Assembly (NCBI GenBank): GCA_934255105.1
Contig: CAKQNH010000060.1
Coordinates: forward strand, 1 to 12,064
Direction of reading: 5' to 3'
DNA: 12,064 nucleotides
DNA from: an uncultured Pirellulaceae bacterium
GTDB taxonomy: Bacteria > Planctomycetota > Planctomycetia > Pirellulales > Pirellulaceae
Shown: positions 1 to 7,668 of the stretch, piece after piece
Layout: each line of letters opens with the position of its first letter
How positions within the stretch are numbered: the stretch's first letter is position 1
The notes under the pieces: model-generated
Told to the model about the DNA's origin: nothing
The model's input: only the letters and a program-made list of their open reading frames with translations
Database searches by the model: none
Translations under genes and position numbers: made by a program

Positions 1-613
1 CGAGTCGATCGACGGAAACGGGATAGGTAATAAGTGTTTCGTCTTCCAGTTGTTTCGGCTCGACGTACTCCGCATGCCGCAACGGATGGGACTTGCAAAC
101 AACCAACACCTGCTCGTAGTCGAACACCGGTACAAATGTAAGATTCTTCTTTATCAGCGGGTCGGGTGTGACCAGGATATCGATCTCGTGGCCATACAAT
201 GCCTCAATTCCACCGAACTGAAATTTCTGAATGACGTCCAGATCAACGGCGGGCCAGGCCTCCAAGAACGGTGCTGTAATCTTCAGCAGCCATTGGTAGC
301 AGGGATGGCACTCCATGCCGATTCGCAAGGTGCCGCGCTCACCACGAGCGAAGTGCTCGAGCTGCTGTTCGGCTCTTTCAAGCTGCGGCAGGAGCCGGTT
401 GGCGACCGCCAGCAGGTGCTCGCCTCCCTGCGTCAAACGCAGCGACCGGCCTTCGCGACTCCACAACTTCAGCCCCAGCAAATCCTCCAACTTCCGAATG
501 GAATGGCTCAAGGCAGATTGAGTTACGTACAGCGACTCGGCTGCCGCGGTTACCGAGCCTAGTCGATCGACGGCGCGAATAATTTCGAGATGGATGCGTT
601 CAACAGTCGACAT
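1..613 (-). CDS. metR: MetR-like LysR-family transcriptional regulator, N-terminal part (runs off the left edge)
   Basis: Reading the minus strand from the ATG at 613 gives 204 open codons with no stop before the window edge, so the C-terminal third is missing. Residues about 5-65 form the LysR winged helix-turn-helix, with AAAESLYVTQSALSHSIRKL (24-42 region) as the helix-turn-helix and recognition helix. Residues 96-109 (LRIGMECHPCYQWL) closely match the start of the E. coli MetR effector domain as I remember it (LRIAIECHSCIQWL), and PVFDYEQVLV and ETLITYPV also match. MetR activates methionine synthase genes, using homocysteine as co-effector. The gene is divergent from metE, the usual MetR arrangement, and a MetR-type box lies in the shared spacer. 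No in-frame upstream ATG gives a better start; no clear Shine-Dalgarno is visible. The family call is near certain and the MetR subfamily strongly supported. Confidence 0.9.
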   Translation of the reverse strand, partial: MSTVERIHLEIIRAVDRLGSVTAAAESLYVTQSALSHSIRKLEDLLGLKLWSREGRSLRLTQGGEHLLAVANRLLPQLERAEQQLEHFARGERGTLRIGMECHPCYQWLLKITAPFLEAWPAVDLDVIQKFQFGGIEALYGHEIDILVTPDPLIKKNLTFVPVFDYEQVLVVCKSHPLRHAEYVEPKQLEDETLITYPVSVDRL

Positions 614-730
614 GAGTAGGGGATCTTCGTAACTGTTCAAGGTAAACGTGGAATTGCGGGATTGTAAAGCCATGGTCTCAATGGCTCAACGCTGCGGGTG
701 GCTCGGGGCTGTCAAAATGCAAGCAGTTGG

Positions 731-910
731 AAGCGGTTGGGGACAACTGCTCTACGGCTCTAAGCGGTTGGGGACGACTGCTCTACAACTCTAAGCGGTT
801 GGGGACGACTGCTCTACAGCTCCAAGCGGTTGGGGACAACCGCTCTACACGCTAAGCGGTTGGGGACAACCGCGCTACATTCCAAACAGTTGGGGACAAC
901 TGTTCTACAT
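731..910. repeat. Six tandem copies of a 30-31 bp hairpin-forming repeat
   Basis: Copies begin at 731, 762, 793, 824, 854 and 884, so the period is 31, 31, 31, 30 and 30 bp. The conserved part is like AAGCGGTTGGGGACAACYGC followed by TCTAC and a variable 4-6 bp linker. Each unit carries an 8-bp inverted repeat around a GGGA loop. In copy 4 it is perfect (AGCGGTTG / CAACCGCT). In copy 6 both arms have changed and still pair perfectly (AACAGTTG / CAACTGTT). Copies 1-3 keep pairing through G-U type positions, and copy 5 has one terminal mismatch. A shorter degenerate piece (AAGCAGTTGG) precedes copy 1 at 721. Confidence 0.92.
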
Positions 911-920
911 TATCGAATCA

Positions 921-933
921 TGAATTAAATTCA
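921..933. promoter_or_regulatory. Putative MetR operator (TGAA-N5-TTCA)
   Basis: TGAATTAAATTCA is an exact match to the MetR recognition pattern known from enterobacteria (TGAANNWNNTTCA). With one flanking base each side it becomes a perfect 15-bp palindrome, ATGAATTAAATTCAT (920-934). It lies 102 bp upstream of the metE start codon, in the AT-rich part of the spacer, and faces the divergent MetR-like regulator. An activator site controlling metE, and possibly metR autoregulation, is the simplest reading. Assignment rests on motif and context only. Confidence 0.75.
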
Positions 934-1035
934 TTAATTGATTAGTTTTTATCATTTTTCTTCATGGCGATGGCGCGATACACTTGGAGCAATCAGCAAT
1001 TCCTCATAGCCACGTAAACTCTAGAAAGCATCGAC

Positions 1036-3336
1036 ATGGTTAAGACACACAATTTAGGATTTCCACGTATTGGCGCAGCGCGTGAGCTGAAGTTCGCACT
1101 CGAAGATTATTGGAAAGGGCGGATATCGCAGGCGGAGCTGCTAACTAGCGGCGCGGATCTGCGCCACCAAAACTGGCGATTGCAGGCCGACCTGGACTTC
1201 GTGCCAGTGGGCGACTTCTCGTTCTATGACCACGTGCTGGATATGTCTTTTACTCTAGGCAATCTGCCCGAACGCGTCCGAGGCTACGAGGGAGACACAC
1301 TGGACAATTACTTCCGCGTCGCGCGCGGACGTTCTGCAGAACCTTCTGGAAGCGACGCAGGCTGCACGTGCGGCGTCGCTGCGGGAGAGATGACCAAATG
1401 GTTCGATACGAATTACCACTACATCGTTCCCGAGTTTGAAGCCGACACAGAATTCAATCTCGATGCATCGCGTCTGCTGGAGCAAATTCGCGAGGCGCGA
1501 GCCGCCGGCTTCGAATGCAAGCCGGTTATCGTCGGGCCGATCACGTATCTCGCACTCGGAAAATCCAGAGCTGGCTCGGACAACTTGGCTTTACTCCCCA
1601 AGCTCCTGCCGGTCTATGGCGAGCTGCTGGGAACACTCGCTTCAGAGGGAGTAGAGTGGGTGCAGATCGATGAACCAATCCTCGTAACTGAGCTCGACCA
1701 GCCATGGCAGGACGCCTTCAATAATGCGTACCAAGCGTTGAGTAGCGGCAGAATAAAAATCTTGTTAGCGACATACTTCGGGAAACTGTTGGAGAATCTA
1801 CCGCTTGTAGCCAACCTGCCGATTCATGGAGTGCATCTGGACGCAGTCAATGCTCGCGAAGAAGTCGAGCCGCTGCTGAGGCAACTGCCAGACGACTGCA
1901 TTTTGTCGCTGGGCGTCATCAACGGCCGAAACATCTGGAAAGCGGACCTGAATGGAATTCTAAAATGGCTGGAGCCTGTAGCAGCCGAACTCGGTGAGCG
2001 ACTCTGGCTCGCTCCCTCGTGCTCACTTCTGCACGTGCCGGTCGATCTGGACAAGGAAACCGATCTGGATGCGGAGCTCAAATCGTGGCTGGCCTTTGCC
2101 AAACAAAAACTACGGGAGATCGAAGTTCTACAAAGGGCACTCATCCATGGACGCGATTGCGTGCGAGCAGAATTAGATGCCAACCGTGTGGCCGTTGACT
2201 CGCGACAGCGGTCTAAGCGCACCAACAATCCACAGATCAAAGCTGCCATGGCGCGCATCGATCCCCGTCTAGGCCAACGCAACAGCGAGTATGCTCGGCG
2301 TGCCGTTCTCCAAGCTGAGCTTCTGAAGTTGCCGCAATTTCCGACGACGACCATCGGCTCGTTTCCGCAGACAGAGGAGATTCGGCGAGCTCGAAAACAA
2401 TACAAGGCGGGCAGCATAGATGAAGCAACCTATCGCTCTGCCATGCAGGCAGAGATCGCGCATTGTGTGCACGAGCAAGAGTTGCTGGGACTCGATGTGC
2501 TGGTTCATGGCGAAGCTGAGCGCAACGATATGGTCGAATATTTTGGCGAGCAACTCGAGGGTTATGCTTTCAGCCGGGCCGGTTGGGTGCAGTCCTACGG
2601 TTCGCGGTGCGTCAAGCCACCGATCCTGTTTGGCGATATCAGTCGTCCCAAGACGATGACTCGGGAGTGGATTAATTTCGCTCAACAGTTGACCACCAAA
2701 CCGATAAAAGGCATGCTCACTGGACCGGTGACGATGTTGAACTGGTCGTTTGTGCGCGATGATCAACCACGCTCGCAGACCTGCCAGCAACTGGCGCTGG
2801 CCATTCGCCAGGAAGTTCTCGAATTGGAAAAATCCGGAGTTCGCATCATCCAGATTGACGAAGCGGCTCTGCGAGAAGGGCTACCACTTAGAAAGTCGCA
2901 ATGGAAGAGCTACCTTGACTGGGCCATCGAATGCTTTCGCGTCGCCGCAAACGGTGTTGCCGACGAAACTCAAATCCATACCCATATGTGCTATTCAGAA
3001 TTCAATGATATTATCGAATTCATTGCACAAATGGATGCCGACGTGATCACCATCGAGACCTCGCGGTCAGACATGGAATTGCTAAAGGCTTTCGAGGATT
3101 TCAGCTATCCCAACCAAATTGGTCCTGGCGTTTATGACATCCACTCGCCTAACATTCCTGACGAAGTTCAGGTCATCGAGCTGATTCAGAAAGCGGGTAG
3201 GCACATCCCTTTCGAACGACTGTGGATCAACCCGGACTGCGGCCTGAAGACTCGCCATTGGGAAGAGGTCAGACCAGCACTCCGCAATATGGTTGCCGCA
3301 GCCAAAAAGCTTCGGTCTGAAATGAGTGTTACTTAA
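1036..3336 (+). CDS. metE: Cobalamin-independent methionine synthase (5-methyltetrahydropteroyltriglutamate-homocysteine methyltransferase)
   Basis: This 766-residue cytoplasmic zinc enzyme transfers the methyl group of 5-methyltetrahydropteroyl-triglutamate to homocysteine, the last step of methionine synthesis, without B12. It aligns along its whole length with E. coli MetE (753 residues), from LGFPRIG near the N-terminus to [11 protein letters not shown] near the end. By alignment with remembered E. coli numbering (offset 9), the zinc ligands are H650 and C652 (HTHMCYSEF), E674 (TIETSRSDM) and C735 (NPDCG). Homocysteine/folate residues are also kept: IGS at about 440-442, [16 protein letters not shown]608 and E614. 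Oddities: an 8-residue insertion near 105-117 with C110-x-C112, Ala610 where E. coli has Pro in DEPALREG, and Ser654 at the place of the oxidation-sensitive E. coli Cys645. The start at 1036 puts the LGFPR motif at its normal distance. Probably activated by the divergent MetR. Confidence 0.98.
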   Translation: MVKTHNLGFPRIGAARELKFALEDYWKGRISQAELLTSGADLRHQNWRLQADLDFVPVGDFSFYDHVLDMSFTLGNLPERVRGYEGDTLDNYFRVARGRSAEPSGSDAGCTCGVAAGEMTKWFDTNYHYIVPEFEADTEFNLDASRLLEQIREARAAGFECKPVIVGPITYLALGKSRAGSDNLALLPKLLPVYGELLGTLASEGVEWVQIDEPILVTELDQPWQDAFNNAYQALSSGRIKILLATYFGKLLENLPLVANLPIHGVHLDAVNAREEVEPLLRQLPDDCILSLGVINGRNIWKADLNGILKWLEPVAAELGERLWLAPSCSLLHVPVDLDKETDLDAELKSWLAFAKQKLREIEVLQRALIHGRDCVRAELDANRVAVDSRQRSKRTNNPQIKAAMARIDPRLGQRNSEYARRAVLQAELLKLPQFPTTTIGSFPQTEEIRRARKQYKAGSIDEATYRSAMQAEIAHCVHEQELLGLDVLVHGEAERNDMVEYFGEQLEGYAFSRAGWVQSYGSRCVKPPILFGDISRPKTMTREWINFAQQLTTKPIKGMLTGPVTMLNWSFVRDDQPRSQTCQQLALAIRQEVLELEKSGVRIIQIDEAALREGLPLRKSQWKSYLDWAIECFRVAANGVADETQIHTHMCYSEFNDIIEFIAQMDADVITIETSRSDMELLKAFEDFSYPNQIGPGVYDIHSPNIPDEVQVIELIQKAGRHIPFERLWINPDCGLKTRHWEEVRPALRNMVAAAKKLRSEMSVT

Positions 3337-3518
3337 CCGTCGACAGCTATTGTTGGCCCGACGCTTAGCATCCACACATTTGACTGGCGACATTTTCACT
3401 GATAAAGTTGATAAAGTGATACTTTTCGCTGAACGCCACCATATTCGTCGAGCTAAATCAGCAGCACGCTCACCTTTGCTTGCATTTTCGCACTCGTACT
3501 CAGCCGTAGGCGGTACTC

Positions 3519-3620
3519 GTACGAGTACGAGTACGAGTACGTGTACGAGTACGAGTACGAGTACGAGTACGAGTACGAGTACGAGTACGAGTACGAGTAC
3601 GAGTACGAGTACGAGTACGA
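3519..3620. repeat. Hexanucleotide tandem repeat (GTACGA)17
   Basis: Seventeen consecutive GTACGA units; only unit 4 (3537-3542) differs, by one base (GTACGT). The left edge is extended by CGGTACTC, making a palindrome TACTCGTACGAGTA (3513-3526). No reading frame on either strand contains a stop codon within the unit (VR, YE, TS forward; SY, RT, VL reverse), so it creates spurious long dipeptide-repeat open frames. The near-perfect copies suggest recent slippage expansion. Confidence 0.97.
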
Positions 3621-3689
3621 AAAATCGAGACTGTCGGTGGCGTTCAGGGAGAGGTGTGGATAAAGTTGTGAAATTGGCTCCGCTGTATC

Positions 3690-3724
3690 TAGCAAAGCGA
3701 CTGCATTTAGCGAAGCGACTGCGT
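3690..3724. repeat. Two-copy 17-bp direct repeat
   Basis: TAGCAAAGCGACTGCAT (3690-3706) is followed one base later by TAGCGAAGCGACTGCGT (3708-3724); the copies differ at two positions. It lies 35 bp upstream of the phosphoesterase start codon. It could be a small regulatory repeat or a chance duplication; function unknown. Confidence 0.7.
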
Positions 3725-3758
3725 CCCACCAACCCAATTTTTAATTAGCGAGTTTACG

Positions 3759-4688
3759 ATGCCTTTGCATATAATTCCTCCAACGCGCCGGGGCTTCCTA
3801 CAAACGACACTTGCCGGAGGTACGGCGTGGTTTGCCTCGCGCTACACTTCGGCCTCAGCCGCGGAACGGAACGATGTCTGGTGGGCACTAGTGTCCGATC
3901 CACATATTGCCGCGGATCCGAAAAAGGGTGCTCATGGCATCATCATGTTCGATTGCCTCAACCAGGTTATCGATGAAATATTGGCGGAGCCCGTGCCTCC
4001 AGAGGGTGTTATTATCAATGGGGATTGTGCTTTTTCGCGCGGGCTGGCTGAGGACTACGCGACCTTGAGCACGGCCCTGCAGAGGCTTACCAAGGCGGGT
4101 CTGCCGATCCACATGACGATGGGCAACCACGATGACCGCGAGCCGTTTTATGGTGCGTTTGCAAGCCAGCGCGCCAATAGCGCTTTGGTCGATGGCAAGC
4201 ATATCAGTATCCTTTCGACCCCTACGACCAATCTGTTTTTAATGGACTCGCTCCTGGAAGTAAACGTCGTTACCGGCGAGCTTGGTCAACCGCAGTTGGA
4301 ATGGCTTGCCGCAGCGCTGGATGCCCACTCTGATAAACCAGCGATTGTGATGGCGCATCATACCCTTCAGTTCGAACTGAAGGAGGGACAGACCAGAATC
4401 GGTGGGCTGAAGGATTCCCAACAGCTCGTCGATCTGCTCAGCCCGCGACCGCATGTGCAAGCCTACATTTTTGGACACTCACACCACTGGAGCGTCGGCG
4501 AATTGGACGATCTACACTTGGTCAATCTTCCAACATGCTCGTATGTGTTCAATCCCGCGAATGTAACTGGGTGGGTGAAAGCCAAGTTTGAGCCAGAGCA
4601 ACTCGTACTGGAGCTTCGCGCGCTCGATCGCTCTCACGCTCAACACGCGGAAAAACACGCGCTGCAATACGCCATGGCGGCCAGTTGA
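3759..4688 (+). CDS. Tat-exported calcineurin-like metallophosphoesterase
   Basis: A 309-residue protein with a twin-arginine signal at the N-terminus: RRGFLQT at residues 10-16, then a hydrophobic stretch ending near SASAAE (about 31-36). The mature part has the ordered motifs of the calcineurin-like (binuclear metal) phosphoesterase fold: D47-x-H49 in SDPHI, GD at 88-89, GNHD at 122-125, the HH pair at 200-201 and GHSH at 239-242. These residues bind two metal ions and hydrolyse phosphomono- or diesters. The Tat signal suggests the folded metalloenzyme works outside the cytoplasmic membrane. The substrate cannot be read from the sequence. The ATG at 3759 places the twin-arginine motif correctly; no strong ribosome site precedes it. 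It ends 3 bp from the convergent heme-protein gene, so the two transcripts probably overlap. Confidence 0.93.
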   Translation: MPLHIIPPTRRGFLQTTLAGGTAWFASRYTSASAAERNDVWWALVSDPHIAADPKKGAHGIIMFDCLNQVIDEILAEPVPPEGVIINGDCAFSRGLAEDYATLSTALQRLTKAGLPIHMTMGNHDDREPFYGAFASQRANSALVDGKHISILSTPTTNLFLMDSLLEVNVVTGELGQPQLEWLAAALDAHSDKPAIVMAHHTLQFELKEGQTRIGGLKDSQQLVDLLSPRPHVQAYIFGHSHHWSVGELDDLHLVNLPTCSYVFNPANVTGWVKAKFEPEQLVLELRALDRSHAQHAEKHALQYAMAAS

Positions 4689-4691
4689 GCT

Positions 4692-7319
4692 TTACTTCTT
4701 ATCCTTCAGAAATGCTAACAGATCCCGTAGCTCGCGGTCGGTCATTGTCAGTGGCAGGCCGGTGGGCATAAACGAGTTCGATAGATCTTTGATCGACTCC
4801 ACGTCATCGCGCTTGAAGGTATGGTTCCGCCCGAGGGCGTCGCGAATCTGCTCGCTGGTATAGGAACGCAGGCGGATGCCGACGTGGACGGTACCATCTT
4901 TCAGCAGGATCACGCGCGGCATGAACTGCGGTGCGATATCTCGATCGGGCTGCAGAATTGCCCCGAGCAGCCAATCGGGTTCGCCGCGCACGCCGATGCG
5001 ACTGAGGTCGGGACCGCCGACGTTGCCGCGTCCTTCAACACGATGGCAATTGGCGCACAGAGCAATCTTGGGGTGATAAAAAATCCGTTCACCCGCAGCC
5101 AGGTCGGCGGGCGTTTGCAGCGTGGCGAGTCGCTTTGACCAGGCCGTCGTATCTTCCAGTGAGGGGCGATTCTGGGCGAGCGATTGTAGGTCGTTGATCG
5201 CGGCGACTAAGTTGGCTGAATCCGGATGCTTGTCGACAACGGATTGCAGTTGCGTTTTCTGCTGAGCCGTCAAGTTAACCCCACGAAGCGCGCGGAGCGC
5301 CTCCTCGCGAAGACTCACTTCATCGTTTTGAGTCAGCTTCAAGAGCAGCGGCAGATGGGAAGCGGCGATCGCCGACAGGCCGAGCACGGCTTCGGCGCGA
5401 AGTGCAAATTCAGCGGAATCATCGGCTGCAATCTCGGCGAGCACGTCCCCAAATCCCGCCGGATTGACGCTGAGAACTCGCACCACCTCGAGCGAGAGAG
5501 CGGGATCGCGTACGTCGAGCAGTCGCTTCAGCAGCCCGAGGGAGAGCCCCTTGGGAAGAGAAGCGGTGGGCGTGGCCGCATCCGTCACCGGTGCCATCGA
5601 GCGAACCGGTAGCAGACGCAGCGCGTAGGCCCGGATCGCAGGGGAACTTGATTCGTCCTGCACGCGGGCGAGTAACAAGCCGGGATTGCGTAGGCCAACC
5701 TCTGGAGTGCCGCTCAGTGCGGTATGGGCAGCGACTGCGGCTTCGAAAACTTCGTAGGTCAGGTCGCTGTCGCCAAGTAGCGCTGCGACGGACGGCAGAT
5801 AGTCTCGCAAGTCTTCGTCGGCGAGCCAACGCAGCGTTTCGAACTGCACGTCGGCGCTGTCGTCGCTCAGCAGAGCGTCGATCCAATGCTTGGGGTTCGC
5901 TTTGGCCAAACGCAGCGCCAGGACGGCTTGAATGCGGTCGGCGGCAGGCCAACCAGCGAACTCGGCAGGATTCCAGGAAGCGGCCAGGCTGCGCAGAGGG
6001 GAGAGTGCCGCACTGGCGAGGAACGGATCCGCACTGCGGCTCAGCTCAAACAATTCGGCTTGCGTGTGAGTCGCCGTTCCGCCGCGCAGATTCGCGGCCA
6101 ACGTGGCCTCTGCGGTAGGGGGCGGAAGATCGAGCGGGCCAACCCATCCGGCTTCGGCCAGATCGATCTCCAACTTCCAGAGCCGACCGTAGCCGTGTAC
6201 CTCGTAACGCCCATCGACCCAGTCGGTCAGGTAGAAAACCAACTTGCCGTCGCTTTCTCGATGTCGATCCTGCGCGATGCACGTGGGACGGAAATAACGC
6301 GAGCCATGAACCAGCGTGACCTGCTCGGCGGTGAAGCTGGCACCTTGCTGCTTGAGTGGGAAAAAGTCGATGCGGTGATCGCCCCAGGAAGGCATCAGCA
6401 ATCCACGTCCCAGCGGGACGACTCCGCAGGGAGCTTCCCCGGAGGGATGGATCATCGGCAGGGTGCCACGCATTTCTCCGTTCCAACACACGAACGGATG
6501 CGGTGTTGCTCCGCCGTATTTGCGACGGTAGCCATAATCACCGTCTTGAACAATGTGCAGCACTTTGCAAGGTGGGTACTCGCCGGGATCGTTCTCTGCC
6601 ACGAAGATTTCACCATCGTCGCGGACAGTGACGCCGAACGGGTTCCACAGCCCCTCTGCAATCTTGCGAAGCTGTTCACCTTGAGCAGTCAGGCGAAAGA
6701 CTCCGCCGCGGTCGCTGCCAATAATCGCCGAACCGTCCTGGGCAGTCAGCGTCCATGGTTTGGCGAAATTTTCACCTAGCCCAAAAATGAGGTCGCCATT
6801 GCGATCCCAAGCCAGACCGGACAGTGCATTGTGTGGATAATCCGATTCCGACTCGAGTACAACGAGCGTCTGCTCCGTGTCGCCCAGACCATCGCCGTCG
6901 CTATCCTTGACTCGCAAAATCCGATCGCGCTCGGACAGATAGACCCAGCCGTCCGGGCCAAGTTCCAGGTCCATGGTCTGCTCGGTCTTGTTATAAAAGA
7001 CGCGACGCGTGCCGGAGGGATCAAAAATGAGGATTTCATCAAACTTGGGCCCCTGATAATCGTCCTTGGGGAGGTGGGTATGGCAAGCCACCGCCCAGAC
7101 CCGTCCATCAGCATCGACATCCACTCCCGTCGGCGTGGCGATGCCGGGATGCTCGGCGACGATCGTCAAACGAACGCCGGGTTGCAAGACCTCGATTTCA
7201 GGCGCACGTTCGTCGGCCGCTTCCAACGCATGCGTTTGACCTGCAATCACCGTCAGCGCGGACGTGATTATGAATGCAAGAGAATACAAGCGCCGCTTGA
7301 TGGAGAGTATGTCCGTCAT
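4692..7319 (-). CDS. Secreted planctomycete-type protein: dehydrogenase-like beta-propeller, HEAT-like repeats and C-terminal cytochrome c-like heme domain
   Basis: The 875-residue product starts with a Sec-type signal peptide (KRRLYSLAFIITSALTVIAG, cleavage probably near residue 31). Residues about 40-385 look like the six-bladed propeller of PVC-group 'membrane-bound dehydrogenase' proteins: GVDVDADGRVWAV, LGPDGWVYLSERDRI, GLWNPFGVTVRDDGEIFVAE. A calcium-loop-like DSDGDGLGDTEQ is near residue 140. Residues about 420-700 are Ala/Leu-rich helical repeats resembling HEAT repeats. Residues about 735-875 form a single-heme domain with C755-A-N-C758-H759 followed by GNVGGPDLSRIG. A distal ligand candidate is M851 (SFMPTGL), or M800 (QFMP). 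The family is expanded in planctomycetes and is thought to pass electrons from a dehydrogenation reaction; its substrate is unknown. Divergent from the Gfo/Idh gene and convergent with the phosphoesterase gene. No clear Shine-Dalgarno precedes the ATG at 7319. Confidence 0.92.
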   Translation of the reverse strand: MTDILSIKRRLYSLAFIITSALTVIAGQTHALEAADERAPEIEVLQPGVRLTIVAEHPGIATPTGVDVDADGRVWAVACHTHLPKDDYQGPKFDEILIFDPSGTRRVFYNKTEQTMDLELGPDGWVYLSERDRILRVKDSDGDGLGDTEQTLVVLESESDYPHNALSGLAWDRNGDLIFGLGENFAKPWTLTAQDGSAIIGSDRGGVFRLTAQGEQLRKIAEGLWNPFGVTVRDDGEIFVAENDPGEYPPCKVLHIVQDGDYGYRRKYGGATPHPFVCWNGEMRGTLPMIHPSGEAPCGVVPLGRGLLMPSWGDHRIDFFPLKQQGASFTAEQVTLVHGSRYFRPTCIAQDRHRESDGKLVFYLTDWVDGRYEVHGYGRLWKLEIDLAEAGWVGPLDLPPPTAEATLAANLRGGTATHTQAELFELSRSADPFLASAALSPLRSLAASWNPAEFAGWPAADRIQAVLALRLAKANPKHWIDALLSDDSADVQFETLRWLADEDLRDYLPSVAALLGDSDLTYEVFEAAVAAHTALSGTPEVGLRNPGLLLARVQDESSSPAIRAYALRLLPVRSMAPVTDAATPTASLPKGLSLGLLKRLLDVRDPALSLEVVRVLSVNPAGFGDVLAEIAADDSAEFALRAEAVLGLSAIAASHLPLLLKLTQNDEVSLREEALRALRGVNLTAQQKTQLQSVVDKHPDSANLVAAINDLQSLAQNRPSLEDTTAWSKRLATLQTPADLAAGERIFYHPKIALCANCHRVEGRGNVGGPDLSRIGVRGEPDWLLGAILQPDRDIAPQFMPRVILLKDGTVHVGIRLRSYTSEQIRDALGRNHTFKRDDVESIKDLSNSFMPTGLPLTMTDRELRDLLAFLKDKK

Positions 7320-7388
7320 GGAGAAGGGTCTCTTATGTGTTGATGTAGCCGAACACGACGCAATCGGCCACGCTCGTTTTTGTCAAAG

Positions 7389-7401
7389 TATAGATTCTAT
7401 A
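7389..7401. promoter_or_regulatory. Possible operator palindrome TATAGATTCTATA
   Basis: Perfect 6-bp arms (TATAGA / TCTATA) around one central base, 69 bp upstream of the heme-protein start codon in the divergent spacer. Size and position fit a dimeric repressor site or an AT-rich promoter element. No regulator is encoded beside it, so this is suggestive only. Confidence 0.3.
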
Positions 7402-7530
7402 AAGCCCACGGTCTAATCGCGGGAGAGTTTAATAAAATGCGATGCGGGATCGATTGAGAGTCGCATTTCGGGTAGGTTTTAATCCAGACTATTCACAACC
7501 CGCCGCGTCGGCAAGGACGTTGGATTTTAA

Positions 7531-7594
7531 GTGGCGGATCTCGCCAAGAGTTTCGACAGCCTCTGTGGCCGAAAGTCTTGGCGACTTCCGCTAC
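7531..7594. repeat. Long imperfect inverted repeat (25-bp arms) in the oxidoreductase leader
   Basis: Arms 7531-7555 and 7570-7594 are complementary at 21 of 25 positions, with one further position a possible G-U pair. The core TCGCCAAGAGTTTCG / CGAAAGTCTTGGCGA has one mismatch. The loop (7556-7569) itself contains ACAG-CCT-CTGT, which can extend the stem past a 3-base bulge. The right arm is not followed by a T-run, so it does not look like a simple intrinsic terminator. It ends 74 bp before the ATG at 7669. Confidence 0.85.
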
Positions 7595-7654
7595 CATTGA
7601 ATGTAAACTCTTACTGCGTATCAGTGCCTATCTAACTGCAAGTCTTCTTTTATT

Positions 7655-7658
7655 GGAG
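7655..7658 (+). promoter_or_regulatory. Ribosome binding site GGAG that decides the start of the oxidoreductase gene
   Basis: GGAG ends 10 bases before the ATG at 7669, an acceptable spacing. A GTG in the same frame at 7660 lies only one base after it, too close for initiation, so the ATG is preferred. Confidence 0.65.
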
Positions 7659-7668
7659 TGTGACTTCT

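Larger units (their letters stand above)
614..1035. other. Divergent metR-metE spacer
   Basis: This 422-bp non-coding stretch separates the divergent metR and metE starts. It holds a six-copy hairpin repeat array (731-910), then an AT-rich segment (about 911-965) with the MetR-type palindrome. I see no SAM or cobalamin riboswitch-like structure before metE. The metE start has only a weak purine stretch (AGAAAGC near 1023-1029) as a possible ribosome site. Promoter hexamers could not be assigned with confidence. Confidence 0.7.
3337..3758. other. Spacer between metE and the phosphoesterase gene
   Basis: This 422-bp stretch has no convincing gene. It contains a 102-bp hexanucleotide tract (3519-3620) and a two-copy 17-bp direct repeat (3690-3724). 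A short repeated GATAAAGT motif occurs at about 3400-3420, with a related copy near 3659. I see no hairpin followed by a T-run that would mark a metE terminator. The promoter of the downstream gene must lie here but is not identifiable by eye. Confidence 0.65.
7320..7668. other. Divergent spacer between the heme-protein and Gfo/Idh genes
   Basis: This 349-bp stretch has no convincing gene. It must hold promoters for both flanking genes. Visible structure is a 13-bp palindrome (7389-7401) and a long imperfect hairpin (7531-7594) in what is probably the leader of the oxidoreductase gene. The stretch from about 7375 to 7440 is relatively AT-rich. Promoter hexamers could not be assigned. Confidence 0.65.

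Noticed and set aside
50..562. 170-codon plus-strand open frame
   Set aside because: It is antisense to the clear LysR/MetR coding sequence and has no recognisable motif.
731..910. CRISPR array
   Set aside because: Repeats are regularly spaced but the linkers are only 4-6 bases, far too short for spacers, and no cas gene is nearby. The same reasoning excludes 9287-9410.
911..1035. SAM or cobalamin riboswitch before metE
   Set aside because: The 125 bp before the start show no multi-stem conserved core of either class; the MetR box gives a simpler explanation for control.
3082..3748. Proteins with Val-Leu, Ser-Thr or Ser-Tyr dipeptide runs
   Set aside because: These frames on both strands exist only because the GTACGA tract lacks stops in every frame; one also overlaps the end of metE antisense. 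No ribosome site or family similarity.
5886..6779. 297-codon plus-strand open frame (and others at 5226-6118)
   Set aside because: They lie antisense to the heme-protein gene, whose motifs are unambiguous; long antisense frames are common in GC-rich coding DNA.
7660..7668. GTG start for the Gfo/Idh gene, three codons upstream
   Set aside because: It lies one base after the GGAG ribosome site; the ATG at 7669 has normal spacing and keeps the Tat signal intact.
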